DNA from: Paenarthrobacter nitroguajacolicus JCM 14115
GTDB lineage: Bacteria > Actinomycetota > Actinomycetes > Actinomycetales > Micrococcaceae
Assembly (NCBI GenBank): GCA_001313365.1
Contig: BBFS01000114.1
Span: forward strand, 1-15,008
Direction of reading: 5' to 3'
DNA length: 15,008 nucleotides
Shown here: positions 8,459 through 15,008 of the stretch, one piece after another
Layout: the number at the start of each line of letters is the position of its first letter
Numbering within the stretch: position 1 is the stretch's first letter
Position numbers and translations under genes: made by a program
The notes under the pieces: generated by a model
Seen by the model: the letters and a program-made list of their open reading frames with translations, nothing else
What the model was told of the DNA's origin: nothing
Databases searched by the model: none

Positions 8459-8472
8459 GACTGCTAACAGTC
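8459..8472. promoter_or_regulatory. Putative GntR operator, autoregulatory site 1
   Basis: GACTGCTAACAGTC has perfect 5-base arms GACTG/CAGTC. It matches 12 of 14 positions of the core GACTGTTGACAGTC in the divergent catabolic promoter (12008-12021). It lies 24-37 bases upstream of the GntR start codon. Confidence 0.6.
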
Positions 8473-8475
8473 CGA

Positions 8476-8490
8476 TGTTAACTGTCGATA
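8476..8490. promoter_or_regulatory. Putative GntR operator, autoregulatory site 2
   Basis: TGTTAACTGTCGATA; its reverse complement TATCGACAGTTAACA matches TGTCGACAGTCAACA at 11936-11950 in 13 of 15 positions. It begins three bases beyond site 1, in the probable GntR promoter. Confidence 0.6.
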
Positions 8491-8502
8491 CTACGGGCAG
8501 CG

Positions 8503-8534
8503 GGGCGGGACGGGCAGTCATGTCCGTCCCGCCC
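8503..8534 (-). terminator. Hairpin between the transketolase C subunit and the GntR gene
   Basis: GGGCGGGACGG (8503-8513) pairs with CCGTCCCGCCC (8524-8534). The stem extends three more pairs (one G-U) around a GTCA loop, giving about 14 pairs. It lies 13 bases after the transketolase stop. No T-run follows on the minus strand, so it is a GC-rich hairpin that may stop or attenuate read-through into gntR. Confidence 0.5.
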
Positions 8535-8546
8535 AGCGAGGAAAGC

Positions 8547-9588
8547 TCAGCCAAGCTCCGCAAGCACCTTCGCAACGATCCGGTCCACGGACAATCCGTA
8601 TCGTTCGTGCAGCGTGGGCAACGCACCGGCGTCGAGGAACTGGTCGGGAAGCGCGATGGGCACCACGCGCTTGCCGAGACCGGCGGTGACGACGGCGGAG
8701 GCAACAGTTTCGAACAGGCCGCCAACAACCGTGTGGTTTTCCAGAGTGACGGCCAGCCGGTCGGTGTTCAGCTCTGCCAGTACGGTGGCAGAGTCAAACG
8801 GCTTGATGGTGGGCGTGTGCACCACGGCGACGTCCACGTTGTGCTTCGCCAGCGCATCTGCCGCCTGCAAAGCACGCATGGTCATCAGGCCGGAGGAAAC
8901 GAAAACAACATCGTTGCCACCGCGCAGGACCTTGGCCTTGCCCAACTCGAATGTGTAGTCGTACTCGTCCAGGACGGTTGGCACGTTACCGCGCAGCAAG
9001 CGCAGGTACGTTGGTCCGTCCGAGGCCGCAAGCTGCGGAACAGCCTGTTCGATGTCGACGGAGTCGCAGGGATCCACGATGGTGAGGTTGGGCATGCCGC
9101 GGAAGATCGCCATGTCCTCGGTGGCCTGGTGGCTCGGTCCGTACCCGGTGGTAAGGCCAGGGAGCCCCCCCCGATGATGTTGACGTTGAGGTTCGGCTCG
9201 GCGATGTCCAGGCACAGGAAGTCATACGCACGCCGTGCCGCGAACACCGAGTAGGTGGAAGCGAACGGGATCAAGCCAGTCTCTGCCATGCCTGCAGCGG
9301 CGCCGAAGAGGAGCTGCTCGGCCATGCCCATCTGGAAGAACCGCTCCGGGAACGCTTGGCGAAGATGTGCATGTCCGTGTACTTACCAAGATCCGCGGTC
9401 AGACCCACGATCCGGGAGTCGGCTTCGGCCGCCTTGACCAGCGCATGCCCGAACGGGGGGGCGGAAGTGGTCTTCTGGCCGGGATCGGCGAAGGACGCGA
9501 TCATGGCCGAGGTCTTCAGCTTCGGTTTAGCCGTCGAGGCGGCGGCCGATGAAGCAGCGGCACCGGCCGCCGTCGTAATTGTGCTCAT
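8547..9588 (-). CDS. Transketolase, C-terminal (pyrimidine-binding plus C) subunit
   Basis: About 345 residues. An Ala/Thr-rich extension of ~35 residues precedes FGHALVKAAEADSRIVGLTA and DLGKYTDMHIFAKAFPERFF. Then come MGMAEQLLFGAAAGMAETGL (Glu of MAEQ is the TPP-activating acid of the family), PFASTYSVFAARRAYDFLC, GLTTGYGPSHQATEDMAIF and IVDPCDSVDIEQA. The C-terminal domain has TYLRLLRGNVP, LENHTVVGGLFETVASAV and TLHERYGLSVDRI. Together with the N subunit it forms one transketolase/DXS-type TPP enzyme, moving two-carbon ketol units. Frame breaks: near 9359 (AK|AFPE) and C run 9165-9172 (8 for 5) with a neighbouring GGGG read as GGG. The run 9455-9461 adds one Pro. ATG 9588 overlaps the N-subunit stop (ATGA), implying balanced synthesis of the two subunits. 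Stop just before the hairpin at 8503-8534. Confidence 0.92.
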
Positions 9589-10476
9589 GCTGAAGCCGTC
9601 CCTTCGTATCCTGCGGTCAACTGTTCGCGCAGATCTGCCACTCGTTTTCTTCGATGCGCATGAAGTGCGCTTTCTCGCGGGTCTCCAAGAGCGGCGCGCC
9701 GCGACCTACCTTGGTGTCACAGAGGATGACCGAGGGCCGCCCGATCGCGCCGCCAGGGCAGCGATGTTGTCGAACGCTCCCAGCAGCGCACTCACGTCGT
9801 TCCCGTCCACGCGCTGGGTGTACCAGCCGAACGATTCCCACTTTTCGGTGACCGGTTCGGTGCGGAGCACTGTTTCCGTGGCCCCGTCTGCTTGGAGGGC
9901 GTTGATGTCTACCATGGCGGTCAGATTTCCGAGCTGGTGGTGGTGTGCACCCATGGCGGCTTCCCAGGTGGAACCCTCGTCCAACTCACCGTCGGACAGA
10001 AAGTTGATCACCCTTGACGTTGAGCTCTGAAGACGCAGGCCCAAAGCCATTCCGACGGCAACCGTCAGGCCGTGTCCCAGCGAACCGCCTGAGATTTCCA
10101 TGCCCGGGGGGGTGTAAGTGGACATACCCGACATCGGCAGGCGGGAATCATCGGAGCCGTACGTTTCGAGCTCGGCCACCGGAACGATTCCAGCTTCGGC
10201 CAGCGCTGCATAGTGACCAATGGCGTAGTGCCCGGTGGAAAGAAGGAAGCGGTCCCGTCCTTCCCAGTGCGGATCTTCGGCGCGGTACGTCAGCTGATCG
10301 GCGTAGACGGCGGCGAACATATCGGCCGCACCGAGGGCCTGGCCGACATAGCCCTGCCCTTGAACTTCGCCCATATTCAGCGCGTGATGACGGATGCGGT
10401 AGGCGGCGGCGCGGATGCGGTCCACACGCTCGGGCGTAGGAGTGGCCACTGCCACTTCGACTGAAGAGAGAGTCAT
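9585..10476 (-). CDS. Transketolase, N-terminal (TPP-binding) subunit
   Basis: About 295 residues. Key parts: IRHHALNMGEVQGQGYVGQA, FLLSTGHYAIGHYAALAEAG, MSTYTPGMEISGGSLGHGL and INFLSDGELDEGSTWEAAM followed by LTAMVDIN (the GDGE...DxN TPP/Mg motif, here SDGE). It ends VILCDTKVGRGAPLLE, KAHFMRIEENEW and LTAGYEGTASA. ATG 10476 has GGAAGG seven bases upstream. The C run at 10106-10112 (complement) reads TYTPPGM where the family has TYTPGM, a clear 7-for-4 case. One-base losses break the frame near 9780 and near 9628; the stop is TGA 9587-9585 within the ATGA overlap with the C subunit. It follows the transporter by 62 bases, so the three genes look like one operon. Split transketolases are often dedicated to a specific sugar pathway; the true acceptor is unknown. 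Confidence 0.9.
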
Positions 10477-10538
10477 TGGTTTCCTTCCGGAGTCGGGCGC
10501 GTGCTGATGGGGGAGAACGCGCCGACGTCGATGGCTGC

Positions 10539-11888
10539 TTAGGCGTTTACCGTCTGGGGGAGTTTTGCTGGCGGCTTCTTCAGCGAGAGCACGCTCGCGC
10601 TTTCCCCCCCAGGTTTCCCGGGTAATCAGTGCCGCCCACAGGCCGATGGCTGCGTAGATGCTGAACAGCAGGGCCGGCCCGATCCATCCCATGCTGACGA
10701 ACAGCAGGGTGGTGATGAAGGGGGGTGAAGCCGGAGACCATGGCGGAGATCTGGTAGGACAGCGAGGCGCCGGAGGAGCGGGTCTTGGCCTGGAAGAGTT
10801 CCGGGAACCAGGCACCCTGGCGCCGGCAAGGGAGTTCTGGCAGACAGCGTAGGCGATGACGATGGTTGCGATGATCAGGAGGAAAAGGCCGGTGTTGACC
10901 AGCATGAACATCGGGATGCCGAACACAACTGCGAACGCTGTGGACCAGATGTAAACAGGACGGCGACCAACGCGGTCCGTCAGTTTGCCCCCCCAGAAGT
11001 ACGTTGCGAAGATACCGATGCCGGCCGCGATGCAGAGCGCCACCAAGGTTTCGGTCTTGTCGGCCAGGTTGTTGGTGTGCAGGTAGGAGATCATGTACGT
11101 CACTGACACGGCGTAGCCGGCAGTTTCAGCGATGCGGAGGCCGATGCCGCGGACGATGTTGCGCCAGTCGGTCTTGATGACCTCGACGATGGGGGACTTC
11201 ACGATGTCGCCCTTGGCCTTCACGTCCTCGAATACCGGGGGACTCGGGAACCTTGGAGCGGATGATCAAGCCGACAGCCACAAGGACGATGCTCGCGAGG
11301 AACGGCACTCGCCAGGCCCACTCACTGCCGAGGCCCACGCTGCTGAGGAAGACGAGGTTGGCGAGCAGTAGGCCCACCGGGAAGCCGGCCTGCACGATGC
11401 CCGTGAACTGGCCCTTTTTCCGCCACGGGGGGGCGTGCTCGTAGCTCATCAGGATGGCACCGCCCCCCCATTCAGCACCGAAGGCCAGGCCTTGAATGAT
11501 GCGGACGAGAACCAGCAGTGCGGGAGCCAGGAGGCCCACTTGCTGGTAGGTGGCAACAGGCCGATGGCGAAGGTAGCAAGGCCCATCAAAATGAGCGATG
11601 CAACCAGGACCGGCTTGCGGCCGAGCTTGTCGCCGAGGTGGCCACCGATGATGCCACCCAGCGGACGGGCAGCGAAGCCGACGCCGAGGGTCGCGAAGGA
11701 GGCCAGGGTGCCCGTTACCGGGTCGCACCCGGGAAGAACGCCGTACCGAAGTACAGTGCTGCGGCGGTGCCGAAACCGATGAAGTCGTAGGTTTCGATGA
11801 CTGCGCCAACGCCGGAACCGACGGCGACGCGCTTTGCTTCCTTGGTTCCATGAACCGGACCACGCATGGTCAGAGCTTCATTGCTCAT
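10539..11888 (-). CDS. MHS-type MFS transporter (metabolite:H+ symporter)
   Basis: About 440 residues, 12 helices expected. It starts MSNEALTMRGPVHGTKEAKR with GGGAAAG upstream of ATG 11888. Helix 1 has VGAVIETYDFIGFGTAAALY. The MFS signature RPLGGIIGGHLGDKLGRKPV follows, then VRIIQGLAFGAEWGGAILM, GQFTGIVQAGFPVGLLLA, WAWRVPFLASIVLVAVGLI and KLTDRVGRRPVYIW. This is the shikimate/alpha-ketoglutarate/proline-betaine symporter (MHS) branch, so the substrate may be a sugar acid, polyol or related small molecule. Many breaks are seen: near 11725 and 11562 (losses), 11237-11241 (5 for 4), near 10815, 10720-10725 (6 for 5) and 10556-10560 (5 for 4, hiding the stop TAA 10541-10539). The runs 10604, 10988, 11427 and 11463 add single residues. 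First gene of the minus-strand operon, under the operator cluster at 11934-12025. Confidence 0.88.
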
Positions 11889-11933
11889 GTGTGTCTTTCC
11901 CTTTCAAGAGTGCGGTGCTTCTTCGGCAACCTC

Positions 11934-11950
11934 ACTGTCGACAGTCAACA
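11934..11950. promoter_or_regulatory. Putative GntR operator next to the transporter promoter
   Basis: ACTGTCGACAGT (11934-11945) is a perfect 12-base palindrome and continues as CAACA. It shares TGTCGACAGTCAACA with the site upstream of gntR (13/15). It directly follows the minus-strand -10 candidate, where a bound repressor would block the start site. Confidence 0.65.
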
Positions 11951-11955
11951 TAATA
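11950..11955 (-). promoter_or_regulatory. -10 candidate for the transporter-transketolase operon
   Basis: ATAATA on the plus strand reads TATTAT on the minus strand, 5 of 6 matches to TATAAT, 62 bases upstream of the transporter ATG. No good -35 is seen at normal spacing, as expected for an activator-dependent or weak promoter. Confidence 0.4.
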
Positions 11956-11983
11956 CGTCAACTGTGACCGACGACACCAGCAA

Positions 11984-12025
11984 TGTCAACAGTCAACCTC
12001 GGAGGTTGACTGTTGACAGTCAACC
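11984..12025. repeat. Nested inverted repeats in the divergent catabolic promoter (operator cluster)
   Basis: Two overlapping palindromes. The larger has perfect 17-base arms, 11984-12000 (TGTCAACAGTCAACCTC) and 12002-12018, around one central G at 12001. The second has arms GGTTGACTGT (12004-12013) and ACAGTCAACC (12016-12025) around TG. A weaker related site, GTCAACTGTGAC, lies at 11957-11968. The repeated half-site GTTGAC/GTCAAC and the core TGT-N2-ACA fit a GntR/FadR-type dimer site. The cluster sits between the transporter and isomerase genes. Confidence 0.75.
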
Positions 12026-12035
12026 TAGCTAACGT
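12006..12035 (+). promoter_or_regulatory. Promoter candidate for the isomerase-SDR-kinase operon
   Basis: TTGACT (12006-12011) and TAACGT (12030-12035) are separated by 18 bases and fit the actinobacterial TTGACN/TANNNT pattern. The -35 lies inside the palindrome 12004-12025, so a bound regulator would occlude it. The ATG follows 57 bases after the -10. Confidence 0.45.
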
Positions 12036-12092
12036 GGTCTCCATCACTAAGGTCCCTCTCTGGCGAGGGCCCCAATTTGAGGACCAACGACG

Positions 12093-12939
12093 ATGTTTCA
12101 TCAACGACTGGGCTGTTCGTCCATCAGCTTCCGCCACCAGGATCTGGCCACTGCCCTGCACACCATGCGTGGACTCGGTTTCGAGGAAATCGATCTCGGC
12201 GCGCTCCCCCGGCGTCTGCGACCATGTGCCCTACGTACTGGACGCCGAGGCTGTGGAGGCGGTTGCCGCCGTCGTAAAGACTCGGGAATGCGCGTCCGCT
12301 CAGTGAACGGCGACGTCGGCGACCTGAACGCAACGCTCGACGCCGGCGCTCAGGAAGCGCGCGAAGGGCACCTCGAGATGCTGCTCACCCTGGCCGCCAA
12401 GACCGGCGCGAGGGCGCTGGTCCTGCCGTGCGGGGCTATCGATCACGAGCCGCTGCGGAGCCTGGATGAGGACCTGGACCTCGTGGCCGCCCAACTGTTC
12501 AGTGCCGATGGGCGCGCGGCGGAGTTCGGCGTGGAGCTGTGGACCGAATCCCTGCACTACTACCGGCTGTGCTGGAACACTGAGCGTGCACAGCTCCTCG
12601 CCGACCGCCTTGCCGGTTCCGACGTCGGAATCGTCATGGACTTCAGCCACATCGTCGCTTCCGGTGGCGACCCCCGTGGACTTCGTGGACCGTTTCGCCG
12701 GCCGGATCAAGCACGTCCACCTGCGGGACGCCGTGGCAGCAACCGTCCACGAGCCAGGGAACATCAACCTCAGCATCGGCAACGGCGAGGCCGACTTCGC
12801 CGCCGGACTCGCAGCACTACGGAGCGTTGGCTACACCGGCCACTTCTCCCTGGAACTGGAAACCCGGGACGTTACCCACGACGAACGCCCCCCCGCCGCC
12901 GCAGCCAAAGCGGCCAGCTACATCTCAGACCTCATCTAA
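12093..12939 (+). CDS. Xylose-isomerase-like TIM-barrel sugar isomerase/epimerase
   Basis: About 280 residues after bridging, a normal length for the AP endonuclease 2 / xylose-isomerase-like family (hydroxypyruvate isomerase, tagatose 3-epimerase, sugar-acid isomerases). It starts MFHQRLGCSSISFRHQDLA at ATG 12093, with GAGGA 10 bases upstream. The metal and catalytic residues are in place on successive strands: Glu in VELWTESLHYY, Asp/His in VGIVMDFSHIV, His in IKHVHLRD and Glu in FSLELETRD. Other parts are GLGFEEIDLGALPGVCD and MRVRSVNGDVGDLNATLD. Breaks: 12207-12211 (5 C for 4), near 12285 (GGGG read as GGG) and 12671-12675 (5 C for 4). The run 12888-12894 adds one Pro. Stop TAA 12937-12939; 29 bases before the SDR. 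The exact substrate cannot be read from the sequence. Confidence 0.88.
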
Positions 12940-12968
12940 ACCTCGTTACCTCATATTCAAGGAGCACC

Positions 12969-13744
12969 ATGACCACCATCCAGCGCACCGCCGTCCTCAC
13001 CGGAGCTACCTCAGATCGCGGCATCGGCCTGACCACCGCCCGCCGCTACGCCAACCAGGGCTGGGGGGGCATCGTCATCCTGGACCTCGACGGCGAGAAG
13101 TCCGCCAAGGTTGCCGCCGAGATCGCCAACGAATTCAACGTTCCGGCCTTCGGCTATGAGATCGACGTCGCCAACGAAGCCTCCGTTACCGCAGCCCAGG
13201 CCGCAGTCGCCGCAGAAGTTGCCGCCGGAAACCTCCCGCCCGTGGGCGCCCTGGCCAACATCGCCGGCATCACCTCCCCCGTTCCTTTCCTGGAAACCAC
13301 GCTTGAGCTGTGGCACAAGGTCATGGACGTCAACGCCACTGGCACCTATCTCGTCACCAAGGCGTTCCTGCCTGACATGATCGCCAACGGCTGGGGCCGC
13401 ATCGTCAACATGTCCTCGGTCTCCGCGCAACGCGGCGGCGGCGTATTCGGCAAGGTTCCCTACTCCGCAGCCAAGGCCGCCATCCTCGGCTTCACCAAGC
13501 ACTCGCCCGCGAAATCGGCGAAACCGGCGTGACCGTCAACGCCATCACGCCCGGCGCCGTGGACACCAACATCCGCGTCGGCAGCACTGAAGAGCAGGAA
13601 GCCGCCATCAACGCCGGCATCCCCTTGGGCCGCAACGCCACCACGGAGGAAGTAGCCGCCGTCATCACGTTCCTCTCCTCCGAGGACTCCGCGTACCTCA
13701 CCGGTACCACCATCGACATCAATGGCGGCAGCCACATCCACTAA
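12969..13744 (+). CDS. Short-chain dehydrogenase/reductase (SDR), probable sugar/polyol dehydrogenase
   Basis: About 257 residues, classical SDR size. The cofactor motif is TGATSDRGIG near residue 12, followed by VILDLDGEKSAK (Asp after strand 2 favours NAD). ANIAGITSPVPF stands for the NNAG motif, then MDVNATGTYLVTKAF, the catalytic Ser in IVNMSSVSAQRGG and YSAAK with the active-site Tyr and Lys. After a one-base loss near 13498 (AAGGC read as AAGC) come LAREIGETGVTVNAITPGAV and YLTGTTIDINGG. ATG 12969 has a good AAGGAG five bases upstream. The G run 13063-13069 gives GWGGIV where GWGIV is likely. Second gene of the plus-strand operon; it probably interconverts a hydroxyl and a keto group in the pathway substrate. 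Confidence 0.92.
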
Positions 13745-13784
13745 GTCCCTCCCCCCAGTCCGAAATCCAGAACCAGGACCCACC

Positions 13785-15008
13785 TTGACAAGAATCTTCA
13801 ACGATCCCGCCGACTTCGCGGACGAAGCCCTCGCCGGTTTCTGTGACGCCCACTCGGACCTCGTCCGCCAGGTTGAAGGTGGCGCTGTCCGCCGCAGCCG
13901 CCCGGCAACGCCGAAAGTCGCCGTCATCGCCGGTGGCGGCTCCGGGCACTACCCGGCCTTCGCCGGCATCATCGGGCCGGGCTTCGCTGACGGTGCCGTG
14001 GTGGGCAATATCTTCACCTCACCTTCCTCACAGCAGGCCTATTCCGTGGCCAAGGCTGCCGATTCCGGAGCCGGCGTTGTGTTCACCTACGGCAACTACG
14101 CCGGGGGGGACGTCATGAACTTCGGCATGGCCAGTGAGCGACTGAATGCCGAGGGAATCGCCACGGAGAACGTGCTTGTCACGGACGATATCGCCAGCGC
14201 CTCCCTCGATGAGATCGAGAAGCGCCGCGGCATTGCCGGTGACTTTGTGGTGTTCAAGGTCATGGGAGCAGCGGCCGAAGCCGGACTGGACCTGGACTCC
14301 GTGGTTCGCTTGGGGGCGCAAGGCGAATGAGTTTACGCGGACCATTGGCACAGCCTTCAGCGGCTGCACCTTCCCCCGGTGCCGATCAGCCGTTATTCCG
14401 CCTTCCCGAGGGACAGATGGGCCTGGGCCTTGGTATCCACGGCGAACCGGGACTGTTCGATACCGACCTGCGTCCGCCGTCGAGCTTGGGCAGGAACTGG
14501 TGCGCCGCGTGCTCGCCGAAACGCCAGTGGGCGCCTCCACCCGTATCGCCGTGATCCTCAACGGTCTGGGTTCCACGAAGCACGAAGAACTGTTCGTCCT
14601 CTGGCGCACCGTGCTCCGCTGCTCCGCGAAGCAGGCTATGCCTTGGTGATGCCGGAGGTGGGTGAGTTGGTGACCAGCCTGGACATGGCCGGCGCATCGC
14701 TGACGCTGACGTGGTTGGATGACGAGCTGGAACAGTACTGGACCGCGCCGGCGCTGACGCCGGCCTACCGCCGGGGGTGCTGTCGGGTTCGACGTCGCTG
14801 CTTCTCACGCGTCTGAAGCTGAGCTGGACGCCGTTACCGCTGCCAACTACTCCTCCACAGACGAGTCCCGAGCTTATGCCTCACAGTGTCTTCAAGCCCT
14901 GGACACGACGGCGGCGCTCCTTCGCGATTGCGAAGCAATGCTGGGCGACATGGATGCGATTGCCGGCGACGGCGACCACGGCCGCGGCATGGTTCGTGGA
15001 TCCGCGGC
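13785..15008 (+). CDS. DAK1-DAK2 kinase (dihydroxyacetone/tetrulose kinase type), 3' end outside window
   Basis: Probable start TTG 13785 (MTRIFNDPADFADEALAGF), preceded by AGGAC. The DAK1 domain has VAVIAGGGSGHYPAFAG, VVGNIFTSPSSQQAYSVAKA, TYGNYAGDVMNFGMASERL, NEFTRTIGTAFSGCTFPGA and GLGIHGEPG, whose His forms the covalent hemiaminal with the ketone substrate. The DAK2 (ATP-binding) domain begins near 14815 and shows MDAIAGDGDHGRGMV at the window edge. The common GGGSGHEP motif reads GGGSGHYP here. Breaks: near 14311-14315 (5 G for 4), 14373-14377 (5 C for 4), near 14475, near 14615 and 14773-14777. The run 14103-14109 gives YAGGDV for YAGDV. A single-chain ATP-dependent enzyme is expected rather than the PTS-dependent DhaKLM form. 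Family members phosphorylate dihydroxyacetone or D/L-erythrulose; which applies is open. Confidence 0.9.

Noticed and set aside
9706..11223. One long minus-strand open frame joining the transporter to the transketolase N subunit
   Set aside because: The join comes from a 5-for-4 C run at 10556-10560 that hides the transporter stop TAA at 10541-10539. The transketolase has its own ATG and ribosome site at 10476, so this is not a fusion protein.
11934..12025. CRISPR-like or transposon-end repeats
   Set aside because: The repeats are short, overlapping and palindromic without unique equal-length spacers, and there is no transposase or target duplication. Promoter position and copies near gntR fit operators.
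13011..13502. Gly-rich minus-strand open frame opposite the SDR
   Set aside because: It mirrors the SDR codons and has no recognisable motif; the plus-strand SDR motifs are unambiguous.
12093..13532. One long plus-strand open frame joining the isomerase and SDR
   Set aside because: It leaves the isomerase frame at 12671 and re-enters the SDR frame by chance. The isomerase end, TAA at 12939 and the SDR start with AAGGAG are intact in the proper frames.
1..14109. G/C runs as phase-variation switches
   Set aside because: They occur in nearly every gene, including core metabolic enzymes, on both strands, and many add exactly three bases. Phase variation would affect a few surface or restriction genes only.
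1..15008. Programmed ribosomal frameshifting at the run sites
   Set aside because: There are too many sites, with both +1/+2 and -1 changes needed, and no shared slippery-site plus structure arrangement.

Overview
The window looks like a piece of a high-GC actinobacterial chromosome, most likely Arthrobacter/Paenarthrobacter or a close Micrococcaceae relative. This rests on strong G/C third-position bias, ATGA-type stop/start overlaps, GTG/TTG starts, an LPXTG-anchored pilin and the style of the recognisable proteins; no rRNA or marker gene fixes the genus. I see no tRNA, rRNA, CRISPR array, insertion sequence or prophage. Nearly every gene is broken into several reading frames by small length changes in G/C runs. 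By hand count there are about 44 G or C runs of 6-8 bases, about 35 of them exactly 7. Family consensus implies 4 or 5 bases at most of the testable ones. I therefore read the frameshifts as base-calling or assembly errors, and give gene limits that bridge them.

Left part (1-4850). The 3' end of a sortase-anchored pilin gene (+) is followed by three minus-strand genes: a small two-helix membrane protein, a six-helix DUF308/HdeD-like membrane protein and a MATE efflux transporter. Then come two plus-strand genes, an antibiotic-biosynthesis-monooxygenase-like protein with a membrane tail and a DoxX family protein. A strong hairpin terminator follows DoxX.

Middle part (4964-7681). A free-standing phosphohistidine swivelling domain (as in PEP synthase/PPDK) overlaps by ATGA a gene for a winged-helix-like protein. 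Next is a double-hotdog acyl-CoA thioesterase (+), convergent with a two-domain VOC/glyoxalase-like protein (-).

Right part (7780-15008). This is a carbohydrate or polyol catabolic locus. On the minus strand are an MHS-type sugar/acid:H+ symporter, a transketolase split into N- and C-terminal subunits (ATGA overlap), a hairpin, and a GntR/FCD regulator. Divergently on the plus strand are a xylose-isomerase-like TIM-barrel isomerase/epimerase, an SDR dehydrogenase and a DAK1-DAK2 dihydroxyacetone/tetrulose kinase cut by the window end. The divergent promoter carries a cluster of inverted repeats built on ACTGT-N2-ACAGT. Closely related sites lie upstream of the GntR gene, so this regulator probably controls both transcripts and itself. 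The likely flow is uptake, oxidation by the SDR and/or isomerisation, phosphorylation by the DAK kinase, and entry into the pentose phosphate pathway through the dedicated transketolase. The substrate cannot be fixed from sequence alone.
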